Positions 24,001-35,628 of a stretch of DNA of 64,000 nt are shown here, piece by piece. Made by a program: the position numbers and the translations under genes. Source of the stretch: Miscanthus floridulus. Lineage: Eukaryota > Streptophyta > Magnoliopsida > Poales > Poaceae. Positions within the stretch are counted from its first letter, which is position 1, and each line of letters starts with the position of its first letter. The DNA lies in NCBI RefSeq assembly GCF_019320115.1, contig NC_089584.1:106781799-106845798 (forward strand), in the 5' to 3' direction. The notes under the pieces are model-generated. The model saw nothing but the letters and a program-made list of their open reading frames with translations. It had not been told where the DNA came from and searched no databases.

Positions 24001-24514
24001 CTTTCTGGGTCGACGGACGATGGGCGTAGGTCAAGGCGAAGATCCGGGCCTACGGTGGCGCGACCAACGACAGAGGTGGCGTGGGGCGGTCGCGGGGTGC
24101 CCGGCGCTCCGCGCGGCGAGACCGGCTCGACGGGCGCGGGAGGCGGGGCGAGGCGAGGGCGGCGGTGGACGTCGGCAAGGCGGGGCGAGGCCGGCGGTGG
24201 AGGGGGCAAGGCGGGGCGAGGCCGAGGCCGCCGGTGGAGACAAAGGCGAGGACGGCGGTGGAGGGCGTGGCGGCTCGGCGCTGCAGCCAACCAACGGGCA
24301 ACAGCGCGAGGGCACAGCGGCACGGTGCAGACTTGGGCGAGGGAGCGGAGGCGGCGGCGCGGCGCGGGCTCGGCCGCCGGAGCAGCAGCGGCGTGGGTAG
24401 GCGGAGCACCAGCGGCGCGGGCGGGCGGGCAGGCGCGGGCACGGCGGTGGAGCGGCGATGGCGCGGGCAGGTGTGGCTAGGGCGAGATGGGGAAGAAGGA
24501 GTGGCCGGTAGATA
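24001..24514. other. GC-rich block upstream of the MULE
   Basis: Abruptly GC-rich (over 70% by eye) compared with flanks of under 35%. Long ORFs exist in all frames on both strands, with Arg/Gly/Ala- or Pro/Ala-rich products, which is what GC bias gives. I do not accept any as a gene. It could be a captured gene-promoter fragment or MULE terminal region. Confidence 0.45.
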
Positions 24515-24690
24515 TTTAGAGGGCTCGGCGCCAGAGTGACTGGCGCCGAGCTCGGCGCCAAGATCTACGGCGCCGAGCTCGGCACCAGTCACTCTGGCGC
24601 CGAGCCTCCTGGCAGGCCATTTCCCGTGCCCAGGACCTCAGCGCGCAGTGACCGTGGCGCCGAGCTCAGTGCCAGTTACTCTGGCGCCGA
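24515..24690. repeat. Cluster of GGCGCCGAGCTCGGCGCC-type palindromes
   Basis: Five or more copies of (T/C)GGCGCCGAG(C/T)TCGGCGCC-like words alternate with ACTCTGGCGCCGAG and AGTGACTGGCG, in direct and inverted orientation, so the stretch can form strong hairpins. It forms the right border of the GC-rich block. It is likely a terminal or subterminal repeat of the MULE. Confidence 0.8.
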
Positions 24691-24702
24691 GTCAAAGGTC
24701 AA
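24691..24702 (-). promoter_or_regulatory. Paired W-boxes upstream of the WRKY gene
   Basis: On the minus strand the sequence reads TTGACCTTTGAC, two TTGAC W-box cores seven bases apart, about 635 bp upstream of the WRKY start codon. WRKY genes are commonly auto- or cross-regulated through clustered W-boxes (family knowledge). The location just outside the repeat cluster makes chance or transposon origin possible. Confidence 0.4.
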
Positions 24703-25208
24703 TTTCTGAAATTCTTTCCATCAAGGATCTATTTGAGAAAAACTTTCGAAAAAAGAGCTAAATAGTAAAAAATTCGACCGTTTCATTCAGCTTTACTACT
24801 TCGTGAAACGTGCGCTCGCTGCTCATCATCTCCTTTTTAAAATTTTATTATATTATATAAAGGGCCGGCCGGCAGTAGTCTGGAGCAAGCCTCCGATCCA
24901 TGCATCGGCGGGCCGGATCGGAAAGGGTAGGGGTAATGCCTAAGCCGGGGGGCGGACGGACGGGGCGGTTGAACGGATTCAGCAGCCACCTGCATTCCAG
25001 CATCAGGGGTAGTTGAGATATATATGGTTGCTCACTTGCTCGATCATCTCTCCCTCCCTCCCTCTCTCTCTCTGCAGGCTTTGCGCGTGCACGTTTACCC
25101 AACTAAATCTCCTCTCTCATCTTCTGGTGCCTTCTCGTTCACTCACACTTCAGCTAGCTCTGCAAGGACCCGTACGTTGGGCCTGCAGCCTGGTGATGAG
25201 TTTGCTTC

Positions 25209-25215
25209 TATAAAT
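25209..25215 (+). promoter_or_regulatory. TATA box candidate of the WRKY gene
   Basis: TATAAAT lies 127 bp upstream of the ATG at 25336, giving a leader of about 95 nt. Another TATATAAAG near 24853 is farther away and less likely. Confidence 0.55.
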
Positions 25216-25335
25216 CACAAGACATGTTGTCTCATCAACTCTCAAAGGCGCCGGCCTATACACGTGACGACACGTCCCACTAGCTAGAAGGAACGCAGGC
25301 GTCGCCCGAAGCCCGTAGAACGAGTGGATCATTCA

Positions 25336-28300
25336 ATGGAGAACCAGCAGCTGCAAGGAGACGAGTCGTCGTCGTCGCACGCGCTCCCCAGCTTCCCCTA
25401 CTTCGCCGTGCCGTCGCCGCCGTTTGCGCCGACGCCGAGCTTATTACCGCCACCATCGGATGACCAGCACAGTACCCTCATCGTCACAGCGCTCCAGCAG
25501 CAACCGTCGTCGGCGTGCAATAACGACGACCTTCCTCTTCAGCTGGGGCCTGATCAGCTAGCGGCGGCGGTGGCGGCTACGGTGGCGCCGTTGATTCTCC
25601 CGCCGATGGTGGATTGGTCGGCGCTGCTCCAGCAGGCCAGCTTGATGGGGCCCCTCGCACCGGGACTACTGCAGCTGCAGCAACCGCCCCTGGAGTCGTT
25701 GTCGGACCAGAGCGGGGAGAACGACGACGGCGGCGGCGACGCAGGGAGTAGTAGTAGTAGCAAGGAGAAGGCGGCCAAAGGCGGCGGCGGCGCAGCCGGC
25801 GGGAGGTCTGGGAAGAAGAAGGCGAGCAGGCCGCGGTTCGCGTTCCAGACGAGGAGCGTCAACGACATCCTGGACGACGGCTACCGGTGGAGGAAGTACG
25901 GGCAGAAGGCCGTCAAGAACAGCGAACACCCCAGGTTCGATTTCTCCATGTTTTCGTTTCAATCATTTTCATGCATGGCATGCATAGCCACCGACCTTGA
26001 TCGGGCGCATGCATGGCGCGTCCATGCACACACGCGGATCAATTATTGCATACATAATTCATAATTGCATATACGAACTTGCTGAAATAATGTGTTTGCA
26101 AAGCACATGTGTGCATGTAACATATGCGTTTCGACTTTCGATTGGCATGCATGTTTGCATATATGCATGCATTCAAATGTCATCAGCTAGGTCATCATCT
26201 CGCTTACAATTTAATTAGAAAACAAATGTTGATGGAGGTTCAACGCTCCCGAACTAATTTGCATGGCAGCATGGGTACGGTCGTGTGTGTTAGTGAGTGC
26301 GCTAAGCCGTGTGTGTAATTCGTGTTATAAAACCACCGCCTAGTATTGTTGTTCGCCAAATTTCTATCTACACATCTTGCTTGTCCGCATGCATATTAAA
26401 ATGACAACATACATGTCGTTCATCTATAGCTAGTCGATGGCCTGGATAGACACTACTTAGCATGGAGCATGTCTCCAACAGCTGCGAAACCCAAACATAA
26501 AATACATAATACATATAGCCTACAACAGAGTATCTATATGGAAGACTCATTTTAGGTGCCAGTAAAGGCATAACCTAAATCTGAGTATCATCTCTCCTGG
26601 AGACCCATTTGCAGAAAGAGTTGTCTTTTAGGTCTTGTTGTTGGAGAAGACCAAAAATATATATTGAACCCTTTGCCTGTAGCGTTACCAAAAGGACGAA
26701 TGAGTCTTGTATTTTGGGTCGCGGTTGTTGGAGACAGTCTTAGATACCATCTACTTCCTCCATTCTAAATTATTATTGCTTACTTTTTCTTTGTACTAAG
26801 TCATACTTCTTAAACTTTAGCTAGGTTTATAAAAAAGTATTAATATCTACAAATTTAAATAAATGCCCTATCAAGACATATTCACGAAGAATTTAATGGA
26901 ATTAATTTGGTATTATAGATGTTGTTGAGCATTTTTCCTATAAATTTGATTAAAGTTCGAGAAGTTTGATGTAGCATAAAGCTAAAATTAACTATAATTT
27001 CGAAAGAAGAAAGTACTAATGGTTTTCATAGAGGCTTAGAGCGTGCAACATATGCATGCCATTAGTACAGAAACAGTTTTTTATGATGTCTCTATTTTTT
27101 TTCATTGGCGGTTCATAAAGGACATACGCCAATAGAAACAAAAGTGTGAGCTCATTGCTACGAACCGTTAGTGCACTGGTAATTGGCTTAAGGGATGACT
27201 ACCGGTGTAAATCTTAGATTTATGCTAGCGGTAGCCTTAAAAAAGACGCCGGTGTAAATAGAATCTATAATGGCGGTAGCTTTAAGAAAACCGTCAGTAT
27301 AGCGGTGGCTTTAAGAAAATTGTCAGTATAGATGTGTTTGAACTGCAGTTTTCTTAAGTTGGCTGCCGGTACAAAGAATTTGATTTTTTTAAATGATCTC
27401 GGATGGAGAAAAAACACCTAAACCAAAGTTCAGTGGCGAAGCTAGAGCTAAAACGAGGGGGTGCATCACTTCAGTAGTACATAACCATATGCAAATATTT
27501 ACATGGAATTGATTTTTTAAGAGTCAAATACATCAACAATCTCTGAACTTGTAGGTTGCCACATAGATTAAAATGGTGCAGTGCACACTCTAAACTTGTA
27601 AAATGATGCACTGCAGGGCCATTTCTGGACTATACCAACCATTGTGGTGTACCACTTAACAAATTTAGGGACCTAGAAATGCGTTTTTAAAGTTTGTGGA
27701 CCTAAGTGATACTCCTTAACAAGTTCAGAGGGGTTCAAGCATTTAACACTTTTTCAAAGTTCGACCTATGTGACATCCCTTGAAATGTGTGTAGAGTTTG
27801 TGTATACAAAATTAGATGTTGTCGATTATTTGCCGCATAATCAGATGACATTAGTAATTCAAATGGCATATTACCATGGCCAACCCATTTAAATCCTAAA
27901 CTTTTATTGAACTCGAGAGCTCCTAATAATTATGAAATAATGAAAAATGAGTCTACTTGGAGTCTATTTAATTTGGATCATATAGGCTAAGTGGCTAACA
28001 ACTTGTAGCTAAAATTTTGCTCAGTTCACCCAAATAGGAGGTCTAATTTTTAACAAGCCTTGATTAGTTGTTAGCCCATTAGCGAAGGGTACAAAAATAC
28101 ACTGACTAGTAACTAGAGATGGCTAATTTTTTAGCTTGGCTAATAATTAGTCTCAGCCTATCTAAATAAACCATACTATTCTTATGTGTACTTGATATCG
28201 AGCCTAGCTGTACCCTGAAACAATACAAATATGGATATCAATTTATACCTATCCCTATGATAGAGATAATCTGCAAACAAGTAATAATTACTTTGCTTGC

Positions 28301-29779
28301 CATTGGTCTGAGCTTTCACGCTTCCATGTTGGCTCGCGGGGGGGTGGGCAGGATTATTGATTGAGGGGGGTGCACAAGTGGTGAATGTGAGATAGTTAAT
28401 ATACTAAATTTTGTTTTTGTTGTGGGTGCATTTGCACCCACTAATGTATATGTACCTATGCCCCGCCAAAGTTATAGTGCTTGAAAAGATCTAAAACTTT
28501 GTAGTTGCCTACTTTTTGTATTTGAAATCGTTAAGTACTAGGAAATTTTATTTTAAGTTTTTAGATTTTGAAATCCATTTTTTAATCCAAATGACCTTGG
28601 ATGGAAAAAGGCTTAAACCAAAGTTTTAGTAGTGCTCGATGAGATCTAAAATTTTTAAGTTCAATTTTTTTCATTTGAATTTATTTAGGATCTCAAATAT
28701 GCATTACAATATTTGGTAAAACTAATACGAAAGGATTGTATCAACCATTTTTGTCCCAAATTCGTGAGTTGAAGATTCGGTTGAAAAGGATCAAGGTCTC
28801 ACCAAACGTGCAAGCTAAAAAAAATCTTGCGACATGCAACTCGTGAGAAATGGTTGTTTATATGTTTATTTGGTTTTTTGTCAATTAATAAAAATAGAAA
28901 AGAAAAATCCATTTGAAGAGATGATTCAACTATTCTTAGGGTGTTTGGGACCACTTCATAAACTCTGCTCCATAAATTTTACCATAGAGCAGCTCTACAA
29001 AAACCTAGAGTTTGTGAAGTACCCCTTTAGGTGCTCTCACAACTCTATCATTTTTCCACGAACAAAGTGCGTAGAGCTGAAACCATTTAGCTAAAAGACG
29101 TGGAGCGTAGCTGAAAAACGTGGAGCGGAGTAGTCCCAAACACCCCTTAGATCCGACTCTAAAACCAACCCTTCTATAAATATATTTCCAAGGGCACAAC
29201 TACATATGAGTGTCTCCTAAAACTGTTATTTATACAAACGTTTGCTTATATATAGAGACAGTGGCAAAAACTGTTCTAGAAACCAATTCTTCATATCTCT
29301 CTCTATATATGATCATTATTTATTTGTTACGATGGGATGATCTTGAGCCGAAATGTTATCTACAGAGTACCCCGTATTATAAAATGATTGCACCTAATGG
29401 CGCGAACATACATACACACACACTCGCATCGGATCGCGTACTAGCTTGTTCCGATCCCGTGAACTCACTCGGGGATCTAACCTCTCCTGCAAACTGTAAA
29501 CAATGCTTCAGTTAATTAAATTCACTACCACACATATATATAGGCATCTCGATCTGCTGGCGAAAACTGACGGCCGCCGCCGCTGATACATGTGTATGCA
29601 GGAGCTACTACCGGTGCACCCACCATACGTGCAATGTGAAGAAGCAGGTGCAGCGCCTGGCCAAGGATACGAGCATCGTGGTCACTACTTACGAGGGCGT
29701 CCATAACCACCCCTGCGAGAAGGTCATGGAAGCGCTAAGCCCCATCCTCAAGCAGCTCCAGTTCCTCTCGCAGTTCTAA
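25336..29779 (+). CDS. Group IIc WRKY transcription factor
   Basis: Nuclear DNA-binding regulator of W-box promoters. Exons 25336-25934 and 29602-29779 join in frame (AG|G across an Arg codon) to 258 aa. The Ser/Pro/Gln-rich N-terminal half has no known domain. A basic stretch [16 protein letters not shown] (likely nuclear targeting) precedes [20 protein letters not shown]. The WRKYGQK heptad is at residues 185-191, followed by [12 protein letters not shown] with a C-X4-C-X23-H-X-H zinc finger (C205, C210, H234, H236), complete and canonical. The C terminus ends [11 protein letters not shown], as in the small IIc group (WRKY24/43/56 relatives). The single intron is the conserved PR intron at the Arg codon before the zinc finger and is large (3,667 bp) with several MITEs. 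The start is the ATG at 25336; an upstream in-frame GTG at 25324 is not a start. Intact. Confidence 0.95.
26463..26741. mobile_element. Long-TIR MITE in the WRKY intron
   Basis: Left end ...catgtctccaacagctgcga and right end ...gcggttgttggagacagtctta are inverted copies, with aaacccaaacataaaatac mirrored by gtattttgggtcg. This is the 'gagcatctccaaca' style MITE of panicoid grasses. The target duplication is unclear, so the ends are approximate. Confidence 0.65.
26754..27013. mobile_element. Stowaway-like MITE in the WRKY intron
   Basis: 260 bp, ends cttcctccattctaaatta... and ...actataatttcgaaagaagaaag, flanked by TA at 26752-26753 and 27014-27015. Interior AT-rich. Confidence 0.65.
27094..27390. 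repeat. CACTA-like subterminal repeat fragment in the WRKY intron
   Basis: Repeated short words ggcggtagctttaagaaaa, accggtgtaaat and gccggtgtaaata in both directions over about 300 bp resemble the subterminal zone of a CACTA element different from the one at 30.8 kb. No terminal CACTA was found, so this is a fragment. Confidence 0.4.
28939..29146. mobile_element. Tourist-like MITE (208 bp) in the WRKY intron
   Basis: Inverted ends GGGTGTTTGGGACCACTT... and ...GTAGTCCCAAACACCCC with TTA on both sides (28936-28938 and 29147-29149). Confidence 0.9.
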
Positions 29780-30157
29780 CCGAAGCTGGCTTTGGTCATT
29801 ATCCCTATGTATAATTATATATACATACACTGGCACGGCCACCAAAAGGTCAAGCAGACAAACTCCTAATATACTCCTAATGCATAAATTAAACTACATA
29901 TGTGATATGTGTGTATTGTAGCTAGTATTGCACAAGAGAGTACAAACGTATAGTAACCAACTGGAAGGGGGAAGAAAAGGAGAAAAATGTGCCTGCCTCC
30001 CCGATACTGCTGATCTCGCATATATATGACATATACCTTGTATATAAAGTTTACAAATATGTATACTGATGAGGTGGATGAACATATAGTAATACAGTTA
30101 TGTTTTAATCTTCTTTTTAGCATGTCGAGTATATTGCAGTGTAAGCATGACATCTAA
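29780..30157. other. WRKY 3' flank
   Basis: 3' untranslated and downstream sequence, AT-rich, without a canonical AATAAA that stands out. No other gene is seen. Confidence 0.5.
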
Positions 30158-30282
30158 GAGTGTGTTTGGTTGACGCCCTCACCTACGGAGCCATGCTAGA
30201 TTGGTTTATCCGACCCTGGAAACTGAACACATGTCATTGTTGCCATGGTCAGGCACGTTTCCTAGAGCAACCAAATAGGCTC
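30158..30282. mobile_element. Small Tourist-like MITE
   Basis: Ends gagtgtgtttggttg... and ...caaccaaataggctc are inverted copies. The left flank is TAA and the right TGA, so the target duplication has probably mutated. Confidence 0.55.
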
Positions 30283-30741
30283 TGAGACCCGATGCTTTGT
30301 TGTTGTTGATGATGATGATGATGAAGATGAAGATGATCATGATGATGAGAGTTGGCTCTAAAATGTTGTTATTAGATCAAACCAAGTCTGCTCCAGCCTC
30401 GAGGTCATATAAGGTGGGGGTCCTGACCTTTGGTTAAGAGACATAGCCACATAGGAGACGGGGTCATCCGCTGACCAAATATTCCCTCAATATGTGGGAT
30501 AAATCGGTAACCGAAAATTAAGGAATCAATATGGAATGTTGCAACCCTAATCGGTATCCACGAGTATACGTCCCTGTTGATCCCTAAATCATAACAATTA
30601 CGCCCCTGCTGATCCCTAAATTATAACACCTGCTAGTCCATAAGTACAAAAAGGTCTACATATATACATGTTCAGGCTTGTCTAGCAACAGTACCAGTCA
30701 TTTTAGACATTCTGGTAAGTAGTTAATACTCATACAACTTA
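30283..30741. other. Intergenic left of the nested insertion
   Basis: Apart from the GAT repeat, this stretch has no ORF or element that I can support. Confidence 0.45.
30301..30347. repeat. GAT-rich trinucleotide repeat
   Basis: Imperfect (GAT)n run (gttgatgatgatgatgatga..., interrupted by aag and cat). Confidence 0.85.
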
Positions 30742-30826
30742 GGGCTTGTTTGGATTTTCTCGTCTAAACTTTAGAGCTAAATTCCAAATAAGTGGTCTAA
30801 AGTTAGCTCTAAAGTTCACTACGCCA

Positions 30827-31085
30827 GATTTGCACATCACTGCCGGCATCATCACTGCCGGATTTGTGAGAACCGGCAGTGATGTACCTTCACTGTCGGT
30901 TATGAGCTTGAAAATGAAAAAAATGATTGGGGCTGGGCTAAAACCGGCAGTGAAGGACCACATCACTGCCGGTTTGTGGCATGAACCGGCAGTGTTTTGG
31001 CGCCCACTCATCACTGCCGGTTTAAGCCAAGAGCCGACAGTGATTGGGCTCTATCACTGTCGGTTCTAGCCAAGAACCGACGGTG
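30827..31085. repeat. CACTA 5' subterminal repeats
   Basis: About ten copies of TCACTGCCGG(T/A)T or its inverse AACCGGCAGTGA, many as head-to-head pairs. In En/Spm such repeats bind the TNPA-type protein (family knowledge), and here they face the tnp2 gene as its presumed promoter zone. Confidence 0.9.
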
Positions 31086-32878
31086 ATGAGCCTACAACAC
31101 AAAAGGCTGCAACCGTCCTCTCCTTCCTCCTCTCTTCCATCCCGAGAACAGAGGCGCGCGTTTGCACCCTTCCCTCTATTGTTGTGGCTGCTCTTCACCA
31201 TGAAGCTAGTGCTTGGATTTTGAAGAATGGCTCGATCTTTTTGCTTTAAAGTTAGTAACAAACATCCACTCCTTTGATTTTGTTGCTTAATTAGCTTCGT
31301 TTTGATGGCTACATTGCTTGATTCTCATTCTAGTTCTTTCTCCATTCTAGAGAGCACTTTTCCAATTGGACATTTGTGCAAGGCTCAAATTATGATGAAT
31401 CCATCATCCAAAAGGTTGGTGTCTGTGAACACATTTAAATTCTTAGCTAATTATTCCATAGTGATCAAGATCATCATTGTTAGTATGTGATGCTATAATT
31501 AGTTCTTAGAAGTAGAGTTGAATAGTTGTTCTTTAATATTATGCAATAATTATTTTTTACTATGATTTTTAATTTATAGGGCCAGGGCTACCAATTTCAA
31601 TTTTTCAATAATTAGTGTATAATAATGTTTTCCAAAAATAGTACTTTCGAGCTACAATTGTTGTTCATGAAGCTCGATTTCTTATTAATTCTTTGTAATT
31701 GCTGTCTCAATATTTTTTTGTGCAGAGATGGATCGAGAGTGGATGCATCTGCCCCGAACGGACAAACGATACATGCATGGCGTCAGCCAGTTTATCACCG
31801 ATGCCAAAGCCCATGCTGGGAATACGAACCCTGTCTTCTGCCCATGCAAAGATTGCAAGAATCATAGGAACTTTTGTCAAATTGAGTCTATATGATCGCA
31901 CTTGATTACCAGGGGGTTCATGCCAAACTATACGATATGGACTATGCATGGCGAGGTTGGTGTGAATGTTCTACAGGAAAACGATGATGATGTGGACATG
32001 CCTGACGTAGCCATCCACGATGCTGACGAGGAACCTAGTGTCAACACGAAACCTATGACCATAGTTAATAATGTGTTTAGGAACACACTAGCTGACGACA
32101 CCGAGGATAACAATGACATTTCTCAGCTACTATGTAATATAGAGACCGGATGTCTTAGTGAAAGACAGCTGAGAAAACTAGAGAAAATGAGACAAGATGG
32201 CAAAACACCATTGTATAGGAATTGTCCAATGAGTAAACTGGAAGCCGACATCATGCTGCTAGAGTTCAAATCAACAAACAGATTGAGCGATAAAGGCTTC
32301 GATCAGTTGTTAGGTATAATAAGGAAAATGCTCCTAGAAAAAAAATGAGTTGCCAGAAAAGACATACTTGGCCAAGCAAATGATCTGCCCCATCGGCCTC
32401 AAGGTTGAAAAAATCAACGCGTGTTCCAATGATTGCATATTGTACCGTGGAGAAAAATACAAAGACTTGGACAAGTGCCCCAAGTGTGAAGCTCCATGGT
32501 ACAAGGAAGGACCGTCAGATGAGGGTACCCAGACTAGAGGAGGTCCCGTAAAGGTCGTTTGGTATTTTCCTATAGCTTCCCGGGTGCATAGGCTGTTTGC
32601 ATGTACAAAGTCAACCAAGTTGTTGCGCTGGCATGGCGAAGAGCGTAAGAAAGATACAATGATGAGGCACCCCGCCAATGGGCATGACTAGAGGACTGTC
32701 AATACTATGTTATATAAGGACATCGGTGGAGAGGTAAGATACCTTTGGTTTGCTTTGAGCACAGATGGGATGAATCCTTTTGACCAGGTTAGAAGCAATC
32801 ATAGCACCTGGCCAGTGACGCTCTATATATACAACCTTCCACCTTGGGTCTGTATGAAGCAGTCGTACATCTAGATGC

Positions 32879-34813
32879 AGAAAGCTCTAGTTTGGTTTTG
32901 GTAAATTGATGAAACCCTAAGTGCTAACCTAGTTTATCAAGTGATCATGAGATAGGTAGCACATTCTAAGTGGTGAAGCAAATGAAGATCATGACATGAT
33001 GATGGTGATGCCATGGTGATGATTAAGTGCTTGAACTTGAAAAGAAGAAAGAGAAAAACAAAAGGCTCAAGGCAAAGGTATAAATGGTAGGAGCTATTTT
33101 ATTTTAGTGATCAAGACACTTAGAGAGTGTGATCAGATTTAGGTTTGATAGCCATACTATTAAGAGGGGTGAAACTCGTATCGAAATGCGGTTACCAAAG
33201 TGCCACTAGATGCTCTAACTCATTGCATATGCATTTAGGATCTAGTGGAGTGCTAACACCCTTGAAAATGTGTTGTGAATATATGCTAACACATGTGCAC
33301 AAGGTGATACACTTGGTGGTTGGCACATTTGAGCAAGGGTTAGGAACTTTATCGGCAGAGTGTTCGCTCGTAGAGTGTGGACAGTTCGATGGTGCCACCG
33401 GCACCCTAGACAAAAAAGACGGAGGTCACCGTAAGTGACCGGACGCTGGTCTCAGAAGGACCGACGCGTCCGGTCAGTAGAAGCAGCGAAATCGCTGGCG
33501 TCGGTCTCTGACTGGACGCTGGGTCACTTAGTGACCAGATGCTGGAGGGCTGCGTCTGGTCCTACTGATGTGGTAGTGCACAGAGGAGATGCTAAGTGGC
33601 CGGACGTTGGGTGTGTCCGGTCGAGCATGACCGAACGTGTTCGGTCGTGAAAAATCATTTCTGGATGCTTACTGGAAACGACCGGACATTGAGGTCCAGC
33701 GTCCGGTCACTTTGAGCTGTTGCGTCCGGTCATCACTTGACCGTTGAGATTGGGTGATCAACATTTGAAGAGAGGGGACACATGGCACGCATCGCGTGAC
33801 CAAACGCTGAGGTCCAGCGTCCGGTCGATATGACCAGAGCATCCGGTCACCTTGTGTTGTGCCCAATGAAGGGATACAACAGCTCTATTTCATGAGGGCT
33901 TCTATTTAAGACCCATAGCCGGCCCAAGCTCACTCTCTTGGCCATTTGCATTGATATAGCAACCTTGTGAGCTTAGCCAAAGCCCTCCCACTCATCTCTA
34001 TCATTGATTCATCATCTTTGTGAGATTGGGAGAGAATCCAAGTGCATTGCTTGAGTGTTTGCATCTAGAGGCACTTGGTGTTCATGTTTCACTGTGGGAT
34101 TCGCTTCTTACTCTTGGTGGTTGCCACCACCTAGACGGCTTGGAGTAGCGAGGATCGTCGAGCGGAGGTTTGTGATTATCTTCGGCTCCGATCGTGATGA
34201 TTGTGAGGGGTTCTTGACCTTTTCCCCAGCGAAGAGCCAAAAGGTACTCTAGTGGATTGCTCGTGGCTTGTGTGATCCTCATCTTATGTTGGTTGTGCGG
34301 CACCCTATCGAGGGTTTGGTGTGTGATGCCAATTAGTGCGTAAACCTCCGAGTGAATCACCACAACGAGGAGTAGCTTGTCGACAAGCAAGTGAACCTCG
34401 GTAAAAAATCATTGTGTTCATCATTTGATTCCGAGGTAATTGGTCTTCATTGTTATTCATTCTTGTGATTGATTGGCTCCTTTCTCAATACGGCGGTATA
34501 ACCTTCTTGCTCACTCTCTTTATATTACCGCAAACTAGTTGTCAAGCTCTTTAGTGTAGCTAGTTGTGAGAGCTTGTTAATTTGGTTAGTGTGGCTCTTT
34601 AGTTAGCCTTTGAGAGCACACTAATTTAGTGTAGTGATATAGCTATTGTGTGGATAGAAACTAGATCAACTAGAATTGTGGTAGATGGCTTGCATTATTA
34701 GTAGGCTAGCGCAACACTTGCTTTGCCTCATAATTGTCTAACCGGTTTGCTAAGTGTTGTTATAGAAATTTTTATTAGGCTATTCACCCTCCTCTAGCCA
34801 TTAAGACCTTTCA
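32879..34813. mobile_element. Solo LTR (1,935 bp) inside tnp2
   Basis: Bounded by GATGC on both sides (32874-32878 and 34814-34818) and by AGAAAG...CTTTCA, a TGAAAG/CTTTCA-type LTR whose first base appears mutated. No second copy or internal domain is present. It contains many copies of the inverted words gaccggacgctg and gcgtccggtca (33430-33850). It interrupts the tnp2 reading frame right after the CMKQSYI motif. Confidence 0.85.
33430..33850. repeat. CCGGACGC / GCGTCCGG word cluster in the solo LTR
   Basis: At least ten occurrences of ccggacg or cgtccgg, often paired head to head (for example gaccgacgcgtccggtcag), spaced 20-60 bp apart. Similar in kind to the dispersed motif of the copia-like element at 42.4-53.6 kb. 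Confidence 0.8.
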
Positions 34814-35628
34814 GATGCCACTACTGATCCAAGAGCCAAGACAACCTAGGAATGACATCGATGTGTTTCTAGAACCAGTGATCGATGAACTAGTAGAGAT
34901 GTTTGAAAAGGGTGTGCCAGATGTTTAGGACGAGTACAAAAAGGAATATGTCACGATCAAGAGAGTACTTATCGCTACAATCACTGACCTGCCAGGTCGA
35001 GGTTCATTGTTCGGAGAGAAGACAAAAGGCTACACTGGATGTGTCGAGTGTTTGGACGACACTGATGCGGTAAATCTACCAAATAACTCAAAAATAGTTT
35101 ATATAGGACGTCGTAGGTTCCTACCTAAGGATCACCCTTACCGCAGGAACAAAAAAGATTTTAACAGTACTATTGAGAAACGCTTAGCTCCAAAATATCG
35201 AGACGGGCATGCGATACTTCGAGAACTCAACAAACTGGAGGTTGTCTTTGGGAAGGGGGACAATGTAGTAGCAGCGCCTATAGGAGCGTTTGGAAGAAAA
35301 AATTAGTTTTCTAGGAACTACCTTACTGGTCATTTCTGAGTGTACGCTACTATCTTGATCCCATGCACATCACTAAAAATGTGTGTGCTAACACTCTTAA
35401 CACCTTGATGGACACCGGGGGGATATCAAAGGATTCACTAGCCACATACCTGGACATACAACACCTGGGAATCAGGAAGGAGCTGCATCCCGTGGAGCTA
35501 GAGAATAGCCAGTTTGAACTTTCGGTTGTGTCATGGACATTGAAGAAGGAAGAAAAGTGTGCGCTTATTTCTTTCTTCAATGAACTCAAAGTCTCGATGG
35601 GCTACTGTGCGAACCCAAAGAGGCTAGT

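Noticed and set aside
23980..24592. Six long ORFs in the GC-rich block upstream of the MULE
   Set aside because: Open in many frames on both strands because of GC bias; the products are low-complexity Arg/Gly/Pro/Ala and no motif stands out.
25324..25336. GTG at 25324 as the WRKY start codon
   Set aside because: Nuclear plant genes start at ATG; the in-frame ATG at 25336 is four codons downstream in a normal context.
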